A DNA stretch of 6,792 nucleotides from positions 1-6,792 of the forward strand of contig JACOSF010000006.1 in NCBI GenBank assembly GCA_016179005.1, given 5' to 3'. Position 1 is the first letter of the stretch, and each line of letters opens with the position of its first letter. The stretch is from Acidobacteriota bacterium. GTDB taxonomy: Bacteria > Acidobacteriota > Terriglobia > Acidiferrales > UBA7541. The notes below the pieces were generated by a model, which saw only the letters and a program-made list of their open reading frames with translations, was not told the origin of the DNA and made no database searches. Shown here piece by piece: positions 1-6,226 of the stretch. The position numbers and the translations under genes were made by a program.

Positions 1-516
1 ATAGAGGAAGAGATAGCGCGGCGAGCCGTAGATTTCCTCCATCTGCGGGCCGAGGTCCATCAGCACGAACGTATTGAAGCCGATGTGGATCAGGTTGCCG
101 TGAAGGAAAATGGGCATCACCAGGCGCCAGAGTTCGCCGTAGAAAATAAGATGGCTCTCGCGCGCGCCGAGACGCAAGAGCACCTGGCCGGAAATGTTGC
201 CCATTCCGGAGAAACCTCCCGTCAGCTGCGTCGAGAGCACCAGGCTGAAGGCAAAAAGGATGAAGTTGATGCCGAGAAGCAAGTAGGTGATCGGCGTCTC
301 CGACGGAATGAGGCTGGAGAGCGAGCGGCTGGCAGCGGCCAGAGAAAACGTCATGCTGGCGCCGCACTCGTGGCACTTGGTGGCCGTGGCGCCGACCAGC
401 GTGCCGCAGGCAGGACACAGGCGCGGGCGCGAAGGCTTTTCCGGCGCGCGAAATACCGCCGCGATGCTTTCGCGCAGCCGGTCGAGTTTCCATTTCCAGC
501 GAAGGGGCAGGGGCAC
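1..516 (-). CDS. Rhomboid-family intramembrane serine protease with N-terminal zinc ribbon (3' end outside window)
   Basis: The 172 visible codons give a soluble N-terminus with a zinc ribbon, CPAC at residues 34-37 and CHEC at 48-51 (CxxC-x10-CxxC). A first membrane segment follows at about 78-96. The rhomboid signature HGNLIHIGFN lies at 139-148, matching the conserved H-x4-H-x3-N region of rhomboid TM2, and the following MDLGPQMEEIYGSPRY matches the family's post-TM2 loop. Rhomboids cleave membrane-protein segments within the bilayer. The catalytic Ser (GxSG) and His helices would lie beyond the window, so activity cannot be judged. The start chosen is GTG at 516, with an AAGGAAG ribosome site 4 nt upstream. 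An in-frame GTG at 558 exists but lies in the divergent promoter and has no good ribosome site. The gene is divergent from the 580-774 gene. The family call is firm; substrate and catalytic competence are unknown. Confidence 0.88.
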   Translation of the reverse strand, partial: MPLPLRWKWKLDRLRESIAAVFRAPEKPSRPRLCPACGTLVGATATKCHECGASMTFSLAAASRSLSSLIPSETPITYLLLGINFILFAFSLVLSTQLTGGFSGMGNISGQVLLRLGARESHLIFYGELWRLVMPIFLHGNLIHIGFNTFVLMDLGPQMEEIYGSPRYLFLY

Positions 517-525
517 TGTGCTTCC

Positions 526-554
526 TTGCGGTAAACTAAAACGGTTCCTATAAT
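526..554 (+). promoter_or_regulatory. Sigma-70-type promoter for the 64-aa gene and rlpA
   Basis: The -35 TTGCGG (526-531) and a perfect -10 TATAAT (549-554) are separated by exactly 17 bp. Transcription would start near 561, leaving a leader of about 19 nt that carries GGGGAG (567-572) before the ATG at 580. The surroundings are AT-rich compared with the rest of the window. The complementary strand of the same -10 region reads TATTAT and could serve the divergent rhomboid gene, but no good -35 faces that way. Confidence 0.75.
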
Positions 555-579
555 ACACAAAACTTCGGGGAGTGCGACG

Positions 580-774
580 ATGGCAAACTTTGAAGAGTTC
601 GGCAAGACCGTGGACGAAGAAATGAAGAAGCTGAAAGAGTTCTTCGAGATGGAAGTGAAGCCTGGAGCCAAGCGCGGGACCCTGGATGCGCTGCGCGCGG
701 CGTCCGCGCGGCTGGCCGAGCTGGCCGACGACCTGGAACGCCGCTTCAAGGATTCCGCGGTGAAACCGGAATGA
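580..774 (+). CDS. Small charged helical protein, unknown function (64 aa)
   Basis: I do not recognise a named family. The product is short, highly charged (rich in Lys, Glu and Arg) and has no membrane segment, signal peptide or cysteine. It appears to form two amphipathic helices, residues 3-28 (EEFGKTVDEEMKKLKEFFEM) and 33-58 (LDALRAASARLAELADDLER), joined by a short KPGAKRG turn, so a helical hairpin or small coiled coil is likely. It looks genuine for several reasons: a good promoter lies upstream, GGGGAG sits 7 nt before the ATG, and it ends 13 bp before rlpA, suggesting co-transcription. The context hints at an envelope or division link through RlpA, but this is inference from neighbourhood only. 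A heat-stable or regulatory small protein is equally possible. Confidence 0.75.
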   Translation: MANFEEFGKTVDEEMKKLKEFFEMEVKPGAKRGTLDALRAASARLAELADDLERRFKDSAVKPE

Positions 775-787
775 CGCGGAGCGCGGC

Positions 788-1507
788 GTGAGGATTGCTC
801 CCCGGCCCGTCTTGTTCGTGCTCCTGGCATTGATTTCAGCCGGGGGCTGCGCGCACCGCCACCGCGCGGGAATTCCTACATCGGCTCCCCCCGCGCCGCC
901 AAGCACCACACCAGTCCCCGAGCCAAAACCTGCCCCAACGGCGCCTGGCGGGCCGCTGCGCACGATCGAAGAGGGCAACGCATCGTGGTACGGCGTGCCT
1001 TACCACGGGCGGAAGGCCGCGAACGGCGAAATCTACGACATGTACAAGCTGACCGCGGCGCACCGCACGCTGCCCTTCGAAACGATTGTGCGCGTCACCA
1101 ACCTGAGCAACGGCAAGCACACGCAAGTGCGCATCACTGACCGCGGGCCGTTCGTCGAAGGACGCATCATTGATTTGTCGCTGGCCGCGGCGCGGCAGAT
1201 TGACATGGTGGCCACGGGCGTGGCCCGGGTGCGGCTGGAATTCGTGAACGGCCCGCCGCCCCTGGAAGGCGCGTTCACTGTGCAGGTGGGCGCCTTCCTG
1301 CAACAGGACAACGCCGTGAAGCTGCGCCAGCGGCTCGAACGGCGCTACCAGCCGGTGTTCGTCCACGAATACGATTCGCCGAAGGGGATGTTCTACCGCG
1401 TGCGCGTGGGACGCGTGGCCAACGAAGCCGCGGCAGACCGTCTGGCGGATAAGCTGCGGGCGCAGGAAAGCCTGACGACGTTTGTGGTGCGGCTGGACGA
1501 GAAATAG
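788..1507 (+). CDS. rlpA: RlpA-like septal lipoprotein (lytic transglycosylase family) with SPOR domain
   Basis: RlpA proteins are lipoproteins that act at the septum; some cleave glycan strands lacking stem peptides. This 239-residue protein has a lipoprotein signal peptide (hydrophobic 8-18, SAGGC with lipid-anchored Cys21). A Pro/Ala-rich linker follows at about 29-55, then the double-psi beta-barrel at about 62-153 with GNASWYG, HGRKAANGE, LTAAHRTLP, VRVTNLSNG and ITDRGPF. The Glu of NGE (E81) and the Asp of TDRGP (D118) occupy the positions of the catalytic pair described for Pseudomonas RlpA, so it may be active. The SPOR domain at 161-238 (FTVQVGAF ... YRVRVG) should bind denuded septal peptidoglycan. 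The start is GTG with GGAG 6 nt upstream. A downstream start would destroy the signal peptide. It probably shares the promoter at 526-554 with the preceding small gene and converges on the DUF2283 gene. Confidence 0.93.
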   Translation: MRIAPRPVLFVLLALISAGGCAHRHRAGIPTSAPPAPPSTTPVPEPKPAPTAPGGPLRTIEEGNASWYGVPYHGRKAANGEIYDMYKLTAAHRTLPFETIVRVTNLSNGKHTQVRITDRGPFVEGRIIDLSLAAARQIDMVATGVARVRLEFVNGPPPLEGAFTVQVGAFLQQDNAVKLRQRLERRYQPVFVHEYDSPKGMFYRVRVGRVANEAAADRLADKLRAQESLTTFVVRLDEK

Positions 1508-1539
1508 AGAAAAGGAATATGACGCGGCTCAGCAGGTCG

Positions 1540-1568
1540 GAAGCAAATCTAGCTTTGCTTCAAGCTAG
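1540..1568. terminator. Two overlapping hairpins at a convergent junction; weak terminator candidate
   Basis: GAAGCAAA (1540-1547) pairs perfectly with TTTGCTTC (1554-1561) around a 6-nt loop. CTAGCTT (1549-1555) also pairs perfectly with AAGCTAG (1562-1568) around another 6-nt loop. The two stems share bases and cannot form together. They sit between the rlpA stop (1507) and the DUF2283 gene and overlap the latter's last codons. Neither stem is GC-rich and neither strand has a following U-tract, so termination is only a possibility. Confidence 0.28.
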
Positions 1569-1764
1569 CCGTGGGAAGGGACTCTGTTTCGAGCGTCTCC
1601 AGGTCCAAGACTTGAGAAGCGTGCTGGATATCGATGCCGACAATTTGGCCGTGCGCATCGAGGTCGATCACCAGGCCGTCCTGAATCTCGCGGGAATCCA
1701 CACTCGGGCGTGCGTTCAGATCAATGTAAAGCGAATCCGTCTCGCGGTCGTAATGAAGCTTCAT
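1549..1764 (-). CDS. DUF2283 family small protein (71 aa)
   Basis: The sequence shows the DUF2283 layout: an N-terminal YDRETDSLYIDL strand pair (5-16), a variable segment, then DGLVIDLDAHGQIVGIDIQHAS (29-50). The second half is the hallmark 'dGvivDyd.dG.ivGiEi..as' pattern of the family. Members are short, all-domain proteins of unknown biochemical function, often found beside another very small gene in arrangements like toxin-antitoxin modules. The start is ATG with GAGGTG 4 nt upstream. The gene follows the 83-residue gene by 12 bp on the same strand, so the two are almost certainly translated from one message. The tail (residues 54-71) is acidic then Ser-rich and poorly conserved-looking. 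It has no membrane segment or signal. The family is well supported; the role is inferred from context only. Confidence 0.85.
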   Translation of the reverse strand: MKLHYDRETDSLYIDLNARPSVDSREIQDGLVIDLDAHGQIVGIDIQHASQVLDLETLETESLPTASLKQS

Positions 1765-1776
1765 GGTTCACCTCAG

Positions 1777-2028
1777 TTACCGAGCAGGCAGCTTGAAATC
1801 CCTGTCGGGGAAAGCGTTGTGCAGGGTCTCGCCGTCGGCGAGCGTCACGACGCGAAGCACACGCTGGCCGAACTCCGGCACAGCTCCCCAAAATCGAATG
1901 CGCCCGTCCGCCTGGACCATTTTGGCCAAAGGCTGCGCGACAATCCGCTCGCACCATTCTAACTGAATATAAGGCCTCTTGCGCAGCACTTGCTCACGAA
2001 AGTAACGGGTCGTCTTCATCCCGTTCAT
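1777..2028 (-). CDS. Conserved-looking small protein paired with DUF2283, unknown function (83 aa)
   Basis: I recognise no named domain with certainty. The protein has a helical N-terminal half, residues 5-37 (TRYFREQVLRKRPYIQLEWC then ERIVAQPLAKMVQ), and a strand-rich C-terminal half with DGRIRFWGAVPEFG (41-54), RVLRVVTLADGE and HNAFPDRDF. The two-helix-plus-sheet plan, with a DGR strand and an 'LRVVTL' strand, resembles DUF4258-type proteins, which also neighbour DUF2283 genes. This is an unverified analogy. Start at 2028 (MNGMKTT) or 2019 (MKTT): neither has a clear ribosome site, and the shorter one is equally plausible. A TAGAAT at 2034-2029 could be a -10 element, but its -35 is poor. 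It lies 127 bp after the cyclase stop and 12 bp before the DUF2283 gene. GC across 1561-2040 is about 57% by hand count, lower than the sampled flanking lines. Confidence 0.75.
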   Translation of the reverse strand: MNGMKTTRYFREQVLRKRPYIQLEWCERIVAQPLAKMVQADGRIRFWGAVPEFGQRVLRVVTLADGETLHNAFPDRDFKLPAR

Positions 2029-2155
2029 ATTCTACTGAAGGAAAGCGAAATTCGAAGCTCGGAGATTGAGAGTGCACCGAACCAAATGCGAAACACGGCA
2101 ACGTCAGTGTAGTGAGCGAAACCGGCCAGGCTGCAAGACTTTCCACCGGCAAGCG

Positions 2156-4543
2156 TCACTTGTGCTTCATGACGTAGACGCCGTCCCAGTCGGAGGCGGG
2201 CTCTTCGAGCAGGTATTCCTCGCAGCGCTGGTAGAACACTTTGGAGGGGCCGTCGTCGGGCCAGCGCTGGAGAATTTTTTCGAAGTGGCCCTGGGCCTGG
2301 CGCCAGTCGCGGCGCTTGTAACAGGCGCGGCCTTTGCCGAAGAGCTCGATCAGGTCGAAGAGGTCGCGGGCGCCCTCGCGGAAGGAGACGAGCTCATAGA
2401 TGGTCACCGGCTGGAGCTTGCCTTTCACGCGGATCAGGTCAAGTTCACGGAAGAGAAAGTCGGGCGCGCGGGAACCGTTGTAGGCGGACTCGCTCAGGAT
2501 GATGTGCGTTCCGTATTCCTTGTTGAGGCCTTCGAGGCGCGAAGCGAGGTTCACGGAGTCGCCCATGGCGGTGTAGCCGTAGCGCAGGTCGGAGCCCATG
2601 TTGCCGACGGAGGCGATGCCGCTGTTGATGCCCAGGCCGATATCGAGGTGCGGGTAGCCCTTCTCCTTCCATTCCTTCTGCAGCTCTCCAAGGCGCTGCA
2701 TCATCTGCAACGCGGCGCGGCAGGCCTTCACGCCGTGGCCGGTTTCCTCGAACGGCGCCCCCCAGAAGGCCATTACCGCGTCGCCGATGTACTTGTCGAG
2801 AGTGCCCTGGTTGCGGAAGACGATGCGGGTCATGTCGCCGAGATAGCCGTTGAGCAGGTTGGCGAGTTCCTGCGCGTCGAGCTGCTCGGAAATGGTGGTG
2901 AAGCCGCGGATGTCGCTGAACATGATGCTAAGCTCGGTCTTGCGCGGCCGGACCAGCTCGGGGTTTTCCAGCAGGCGGCGGATGACCTCCGGGCTCAAGT
3001 ATTGCTGGAAGGCGCCGCGAACCTTGCGCTTCTCGCGCTCCTCGACGAGGACGCGGTAGAGCGCGACGAGGCCCGTATTGGAAACCAGCGCGAAGCCGGG
3101 CACCACGAAGTTGAGCCACGAGCCGTGCGTGAAGGAGAACTGCACCAGGACCATGAACGGGAGGAGCAGCACGAGGCCCAGCGCCATCCACTTGGGCTGC
3201 GTCAGCGCCAGCCACATCCCCAGCGGAATGCCGAACAGGAAAATCAAAATCATGTCCAGCGTGACCTGCTCCGCCTGCCGGGAAAGAAATTTCTGATTCA
3301 GGATGTTGTCAATCACGTTGGCGTGGATTTCGACTCCCGGATAGTCGAGGCGGCCGAACGGCGTGGTGCGCAGGTCGCCGATGCCGGTGGCGGTGGCGCC
3401 CACGAGCACGATCTTGTCCTTGAAACTGCCGGAGGGGAAATTTTTGTTCACCACGTCGGCGATGGAGAAGTACTTGTAGCTGCCGGTGGCCCCCTGGTAG
3501 TTGATCATCATGCGGCCGATTTCGTCGGGGACGACGATGTTGGAGGCGCCGAACTCGAGGCTATCAATGCCGGTGTCCCCAAACTTGAGGACGATTTTTT
3601 CGAGTGGGAGGTCGAGGAAAAAGCGGATGGCCTGGACGTCAATGGAGGCGTAGAGGTCCCACTCGGTGCGATCCTTCGAGCGACCGTAGGGAATGGCCAG
3701 CGGAGCGCGGCGGACCACGCCGTCGGGGTCGGTGAAGACATTGAAGAAGCCGCTGGCCTTGTTGGCGCTGTCGGCGTTGAGCGCGTCGGTGAACAGCGGC
3801 ATGTTGGCCTGCGCGCCGCGGGGCAGCAGTTGCAGGTCGCTGTAGAGCTTGATGAGGTTGACGTAGCTCTGCTCGCCCCTTGCGGTGGTGGCGGCGCGCG
3901 CCTGCGGGTATGGGAAATAGGCCAGCAGGTGAGCGTAGAGGTCGAGCGCGGCGGCGTCCACGCCGGCCATGTCTCCCTCCGTGTAAAGGAAAAAATTGCC
4001 GAGGACAACTTTCGGGAAGCGCTCGATGGCTTCCGCGAATTTCTTGTCGTAATCGGACTCCTGCTCAAACCGCTGAATCTCTGCGAGCAGCTTGGGATCG
4101 ATTTTGGCACCCTGCTTCTGCTGTTCTTCGAGCTGGGCGCGGAGGCGGCGGATGGGCTCGGAGGATTCATCGGGCTTGGAAAAGGTGACGTCGAAGGTGA
4201 CCACGCGGGCGCCGTCTTCGCGGAGCACGTCCAGCATCTTGGCGAAATTGGAGCGCGGGAAAGGCCAGCGGCCAAGCACTTCCTGGGAGCGCTGGTCAAT
4301 GGCCACGATGACGATGCGCGGATCGGGACTGGCGGTGCCGCGGAGGCGGAAGCGCGTGTCCAGCGTGGCCAGCTCCATGCGGCTGACGAACTCACCGAGG
4401 GGGCTGCGGCTCTCGCCGACGAACACGAACTGGTAAACAGTGAAGGAAAGCAGAGTGATGACTAGGCTGATGGCCAGCGAGCCCTTGTGTTTCCACCAGT
4501 CACGAAACACACCGAGGAACTTGCTGATGAACTTGGCGGCCAT
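2156..4543 (-). CDS. CHASE2-domain membrane adenylate cyclase (class III)
   Basis: This 795-residue cyclase should convert ATP to cAMP in response to a periplasmic signal. A first membrane helix lies at about 23-43, followed by an extracytoplasmic CHASE2 sensor at about 45-425 (IVIVAIDQRSQEVLGRWPFP, VVTFDVTF, INYQG, KIVLVGATATGIGD, YPGVEIHANVIDNI). Three closely spaced helices follow at about 428-448, 453-472 and 476-499. The class III cyclase domain covers about 535-720: metal-binding Asp in FSDIRGFT (D544) and GDAVMAFWG (D588), K584 and T658 at the purine-selecting positions, and N665 and R669 in VNLASR for transition-state contacts. Lys plus Thr fits adenylate cyclase of the IIIb type. The tail (722-795, YKRRDWRQAQGHFEKIL ... 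DWDGVYVMK) is TPR-like and common in such cyclases. GGAGG lies 11 nt before the ATG. It is last in the signalling operon, 32 bp after the FHA gene. Nucleotide specificity is inferred from residues only. Confidence 0.94.
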   Translation of the reverse strand: MAAKFISKFLGVFRDWWKHKGSLAISLVITLLSFTVYQFVFVGESRSPLGEFVSRMELATLDTRFRLRGTASPDPRIVIVAIDQRSQEVLGRWPFPRSNFAKMLDVLREDGARVVTFDVTFSKPDESSEPIRRLRAQLEEQQKQGAKIDPKLLAEIQRFEQESDYDKKFAEAIERFPKVVLGNFFLYTEGDMAGVDAAALDLYAHLLAYFPYPQARAATTARGEQSYVNLIKLYSDLQLLPRGAQANMPLFTDALNADSANKASGFFNVFTDPDGVVRRAPLAIPYGRSKDRTEWDLYASIDVQAIRFFLDLPLEKIVLKFGDTGIDSLEFGASNIVVPDEIGRMMINYQGATGSYKYFSIADVVNKNFPSGSFKDKIVLVGATATGIGDLRTTPFGRLDYPGVEIHANVIDNILNQKFLSRQAEQVTLDMILIFLFGIPLGMWLALTQPKWMALGLVLLLPFMVLVQFSFTHGSWLNFVVPGFALVSNTGLVALYRVLVEEREKRKVRGAFQQYLSPEVIRRLLENPELVRPRKTELSIMFSDIRGFTTISEQLDAQELANLLNGYLGDMTRIVFRNQGTLDKYIGDAVMAFWGAPFEETGHGVKACRAALQMMQRLGELQKEWKEKGYPHLDIGLGINSGIASVGNMGSDLRYGYTAMGDSVNLASRLEGLNKEYGTHIILSESAYNGSRAPDFLFRELDLIRVKGKLQPVTIYELVSFREGARDLFDLIELFGKGRACYKRRDWRQAQGHFEKILQRWPDDGPSKVFYQRCEEYLLEEPASDWDGVYVMKHK

Positions 4544-4575
4544 GCCGGGGAAAGCCTCCGGGCGCGCGATCGGCG

Positions 4576-5370
4576 TCAGTCTTTGAAGACGAAACTCATC
4601 TTCACGCCGGCGATCACGATGAGGTCCCCTTCATTCAGTTTGGTGGGTCCGTGAATGGCCTGGCCGTTGACGGTGGGGACCTTGTCGGCGGGGCCGATGA
4701 AGTAGCCATCGTCGCGCTTGTTGATCTGCGCGGCCACCTTGGGCTTGAACCAGCCCTTCAACTTGATGGTGGCCATGTCCGACTTGCCGATCACGGTGAG
4801 CTTACTGGAGAGCAGGTATTCGCGCTGGTCGGTTTTGCCTTCCGTGATGACCAGGGTGGCCACGCGGGCGCGCGGAGGCGGCGCGGCCGGAGGCACGGGC
4901 TGCGTCTTGTCGTGCGGGCTTGCCGCGGCAGAAGGGGAAGGAGCGGCTGCTGGCGCAGGCGTACCGCCGGCCAGCGCTTGCTGCAGCAGTTCTTTGCGCT
5001 TCTTGGTGTCCAGCACCATGGTCTCCTCGACCTTGGGCGCGACGACTTTCTTGGCGTCGGGGAGGGCCGGGGCTTCGACGGCGCCGCCCATGTCGATGAC
5101 CACGTGGTGCTTGCCGATGAGGATCTGGTCGGCCTGCTTCAAATTGACGCGCTGAATCTTCTGATTGTTGACGAACGTGCCGTTGAGGCTGTTGAGGTCC
5201 TCGAGCACCAGTCGGCTTTCTTCCAGGAAGACACGGGCATGATGGCTGGAGACGGCCAGATTGTCGATCTGAATGTCGTTGTCAGGAGCGCGGCCGATGG
5301 TGACGGGCCGGGGGCCGACGGTGACTTCCTTCAGCACAGCCGCCTCGAACTTCAGGATCAACTTCGGCAT
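4576..5370 (-). CDS. FHA-domain protein with a second, degenerate FHA-like domain
   Basis: FHA domains bind phosphothreonine peptides, so this 264-residue cytoplasmic protein is the likely reader of the neighbouring kinase. The N-terminal FHA (about 3-93) has every key residue: TIGRAPDNDI (G26, R27), VSSHHARV (S41, H44) and LEDLNSLNGTFVNN (N63, G64, T65). A linker at about 97-168 starts with VEETMVLDTKKR, a plausible phosphothreonine site at T117, and continues Ala/Pro-rich and flexible. The C-terminal domain (about 168-262) has FHA spacing (LTVIGKSDMATIKL, PKVAAQI, VPTVNGQAI, LNEGDLIVIAGVKMSF) but lacks the Arg and the Ser/His pair, so it probably does not bind phosphothreonine in the usual way. 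No membrane segment or signal is present. The ATG lies 1 nt after the phosphatase stop with GGAGGG upstream, indicating translational coupling; the cyclase follows 32 bp later. Confidence 0.92.
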   Translation of the reverse strand: MPKLILKFEAAVLKEVTVGPRPVTIGRAPDNDIQIDNLAVSSHHARVFLEESRLVLEDLNSLNGTFVNNQKIQRVNLKQADQILIGKHHVVIDMGGAVEAPALPDAKKVVAPKVEETMVLDTKKRKELLQQALAGGTPAPAAAPSPSAAASPHDKTQPVPPAAPPPRARVATLVITEGKTDQREYLLSSKLTVIGKSDMATIKLKGWFKPKVAAQINKRDDGYFIGPADKVPTVNGQAIHGPTKLNEGDLIVIAGVKMSFVFKD

Positions 5371-5371
5371 C

Positions 5372-6211
5372 TCAATTCCCTCCCGCAGAGGTAGTCGGTT
5401 GCAGCGGTTCGTTCAGCCAGCGCCACACACGCACCAGCAAAGCTTCCGGGCGAGGTTCCACCCGGACTAGGACAACAGACACATTATCCTCGCCGCCGTA
5501 CTCGTTGGCTAGCTCGATTAAGCGGTCGGCGGTGGATTGCATACCTGTCCGGCTGAGAAGCGTGCTGGCAATTTCCAGGTCGGAAACCATACGCGAAAGC
5601 CCATCGGAACATAGCACAAGAATGTCGCCTTCCATCAACAAATGCTCATCGGCGTCCACCTGGACCTCGGGCTCGATGCCCAGGGCGCGGATCAATACGC
5701 TCTGCATGTCGGAGGATTCGGCCTGCTCCTTGGTGAGGATGCCGCGGCGGACCTGCTCGGCAACCAGGGAATGGTCATCGGTAATTTGCTGGAACTCACC
5801 GCTGCGCAGCAGGTACACGCGGCTGTCGCCCACGTGAGCGACGCTCAGGCGCTGGTCGTTGATCCAGATGGCTACGACGGTGGCGCCCATGCCGCGCTGC
5901 GCGGCATGCTTCTGTGCCGACTCGTAAATCATTTTGTTGGCCAGTTGCACGGCGCTGGCCAGGCGGTTGGTCTTCTCGTTGAGCTCCGCGCGGGGATCCA
6001 CCAGATAAGGCAGGTCGGGTTTCTGGCCGCCTTCCAGGCAGTGTGCGGCAATAGCCTCGACCGCGAGATTGCTGGCCACCTCGCCGTGGGCTTCGCCGCC
6101 CATGCCGTCGGAGAGAATAAACAGGTTCAGCTCCGGCACCAGCTTAAAGCTGTCTTCGTTGTTGCTGCGGACGCGCCCCAGGTCAGTGCGCGCCCCCACT
6201 TTAATTTGCAA
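5372..6211 (-). CDS. PP2C-family Ser/Thr protein phosphatase (Stp/PrpC type), TTG start
   Basis: A metal-dependent PP2C phosphatase that should reverse phosphorylation by the kinase encoded just upstream. The 279 residues hold a complete single-domain catalytic core: RSNNED (15-20), FILSDGMGGEAHGE (31-44), GMGATVVAI (107-115), VAHVGDSRVYLLR (124-136), ITDDHSLV (143-150), VLCSDGLS (199-206) and GGEDNVSVVLV (239-249). The metal-binding acids D20, D35, D203 and D242 are all present. A short Trp-containing tail (258-272, LLVRVWRWLNEPLQP) extends past the usual core; it is too short for a clear membrane anchor. The start is TTG at 6211, with GAGGA 7 nt upstream. No ATG or GTG lies between the kinase stop and the essential RSNNED motif apart from an internal GTG at V5, so TTG is well supported. 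It sits 15 bp after the kinase stop and 1 bp before the FHA gene. Confidence 0.94.
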   Translation of the reverse strand: MQIKVGARTDLGRVRSNNEDSFKLVPELNLFILSDGMGGEAHGEVASNLAVEAIAAHCLEGGQKPDLPYLVDPRAELNEKTNRLASAVQLANKMIYESAQKHAAQRGMGATVVAIWINDQRLSVAHVGDSRVYLLRSGEFQQITDDHSLVAEQVRRGILTKEQAESSDMQSVLIRALGIEPEVQVDADEHLLMEGDILVLCSDGLSRMVSDLEIASTLLSRTGMQSTADRLIELANEYGGEDNVSVVLVRVEPRPEALLVRVWRWLNEPLQPTTSAGGN

Positions 6212-6226
6212 GGCCGGATCCTCGAA

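Noticed and set aside
351..830. A 159-codon minus-strand frame spanning the promoter region and the 64-aa gene
   Set aside because: The translation is Arg/Ser/Ala-rich noise. The rhomboid frame and the plus-strand 64-aa gene explain the same bases better.
2029..2155. Possible terminator or regulatory RNA in the 127-bp gap after the cyclase
   Set aside because: Only 4-bp CCGG pairings and a TTCGAA palindrome were found, with no stable stem plus U-tract. The TAGAAT near 2029-2034 lacks a convincing -35, so no site is called.
2066..4465. A 799-codon open frame on the plus strand, antisense to the cyclase
   Set aside because: It mirrors the cyclase gene in a GC-rich genome where the antisense frame rarely meets stops. 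Its translation is a low-complexity mix rich in Val, Ala, Glu, Gly and His with no recognisable domain, while the opposite strand encodes a full CHASE2 cyclase.
4651..5394. A 247-codon plus-strand open frame opposite the FHA gene
   Set aside because: It is the antisense shadow of a clear two-domain FHA protein. The product is Gly/Arg/Asp-biased and has no motif or ribosome site of note.
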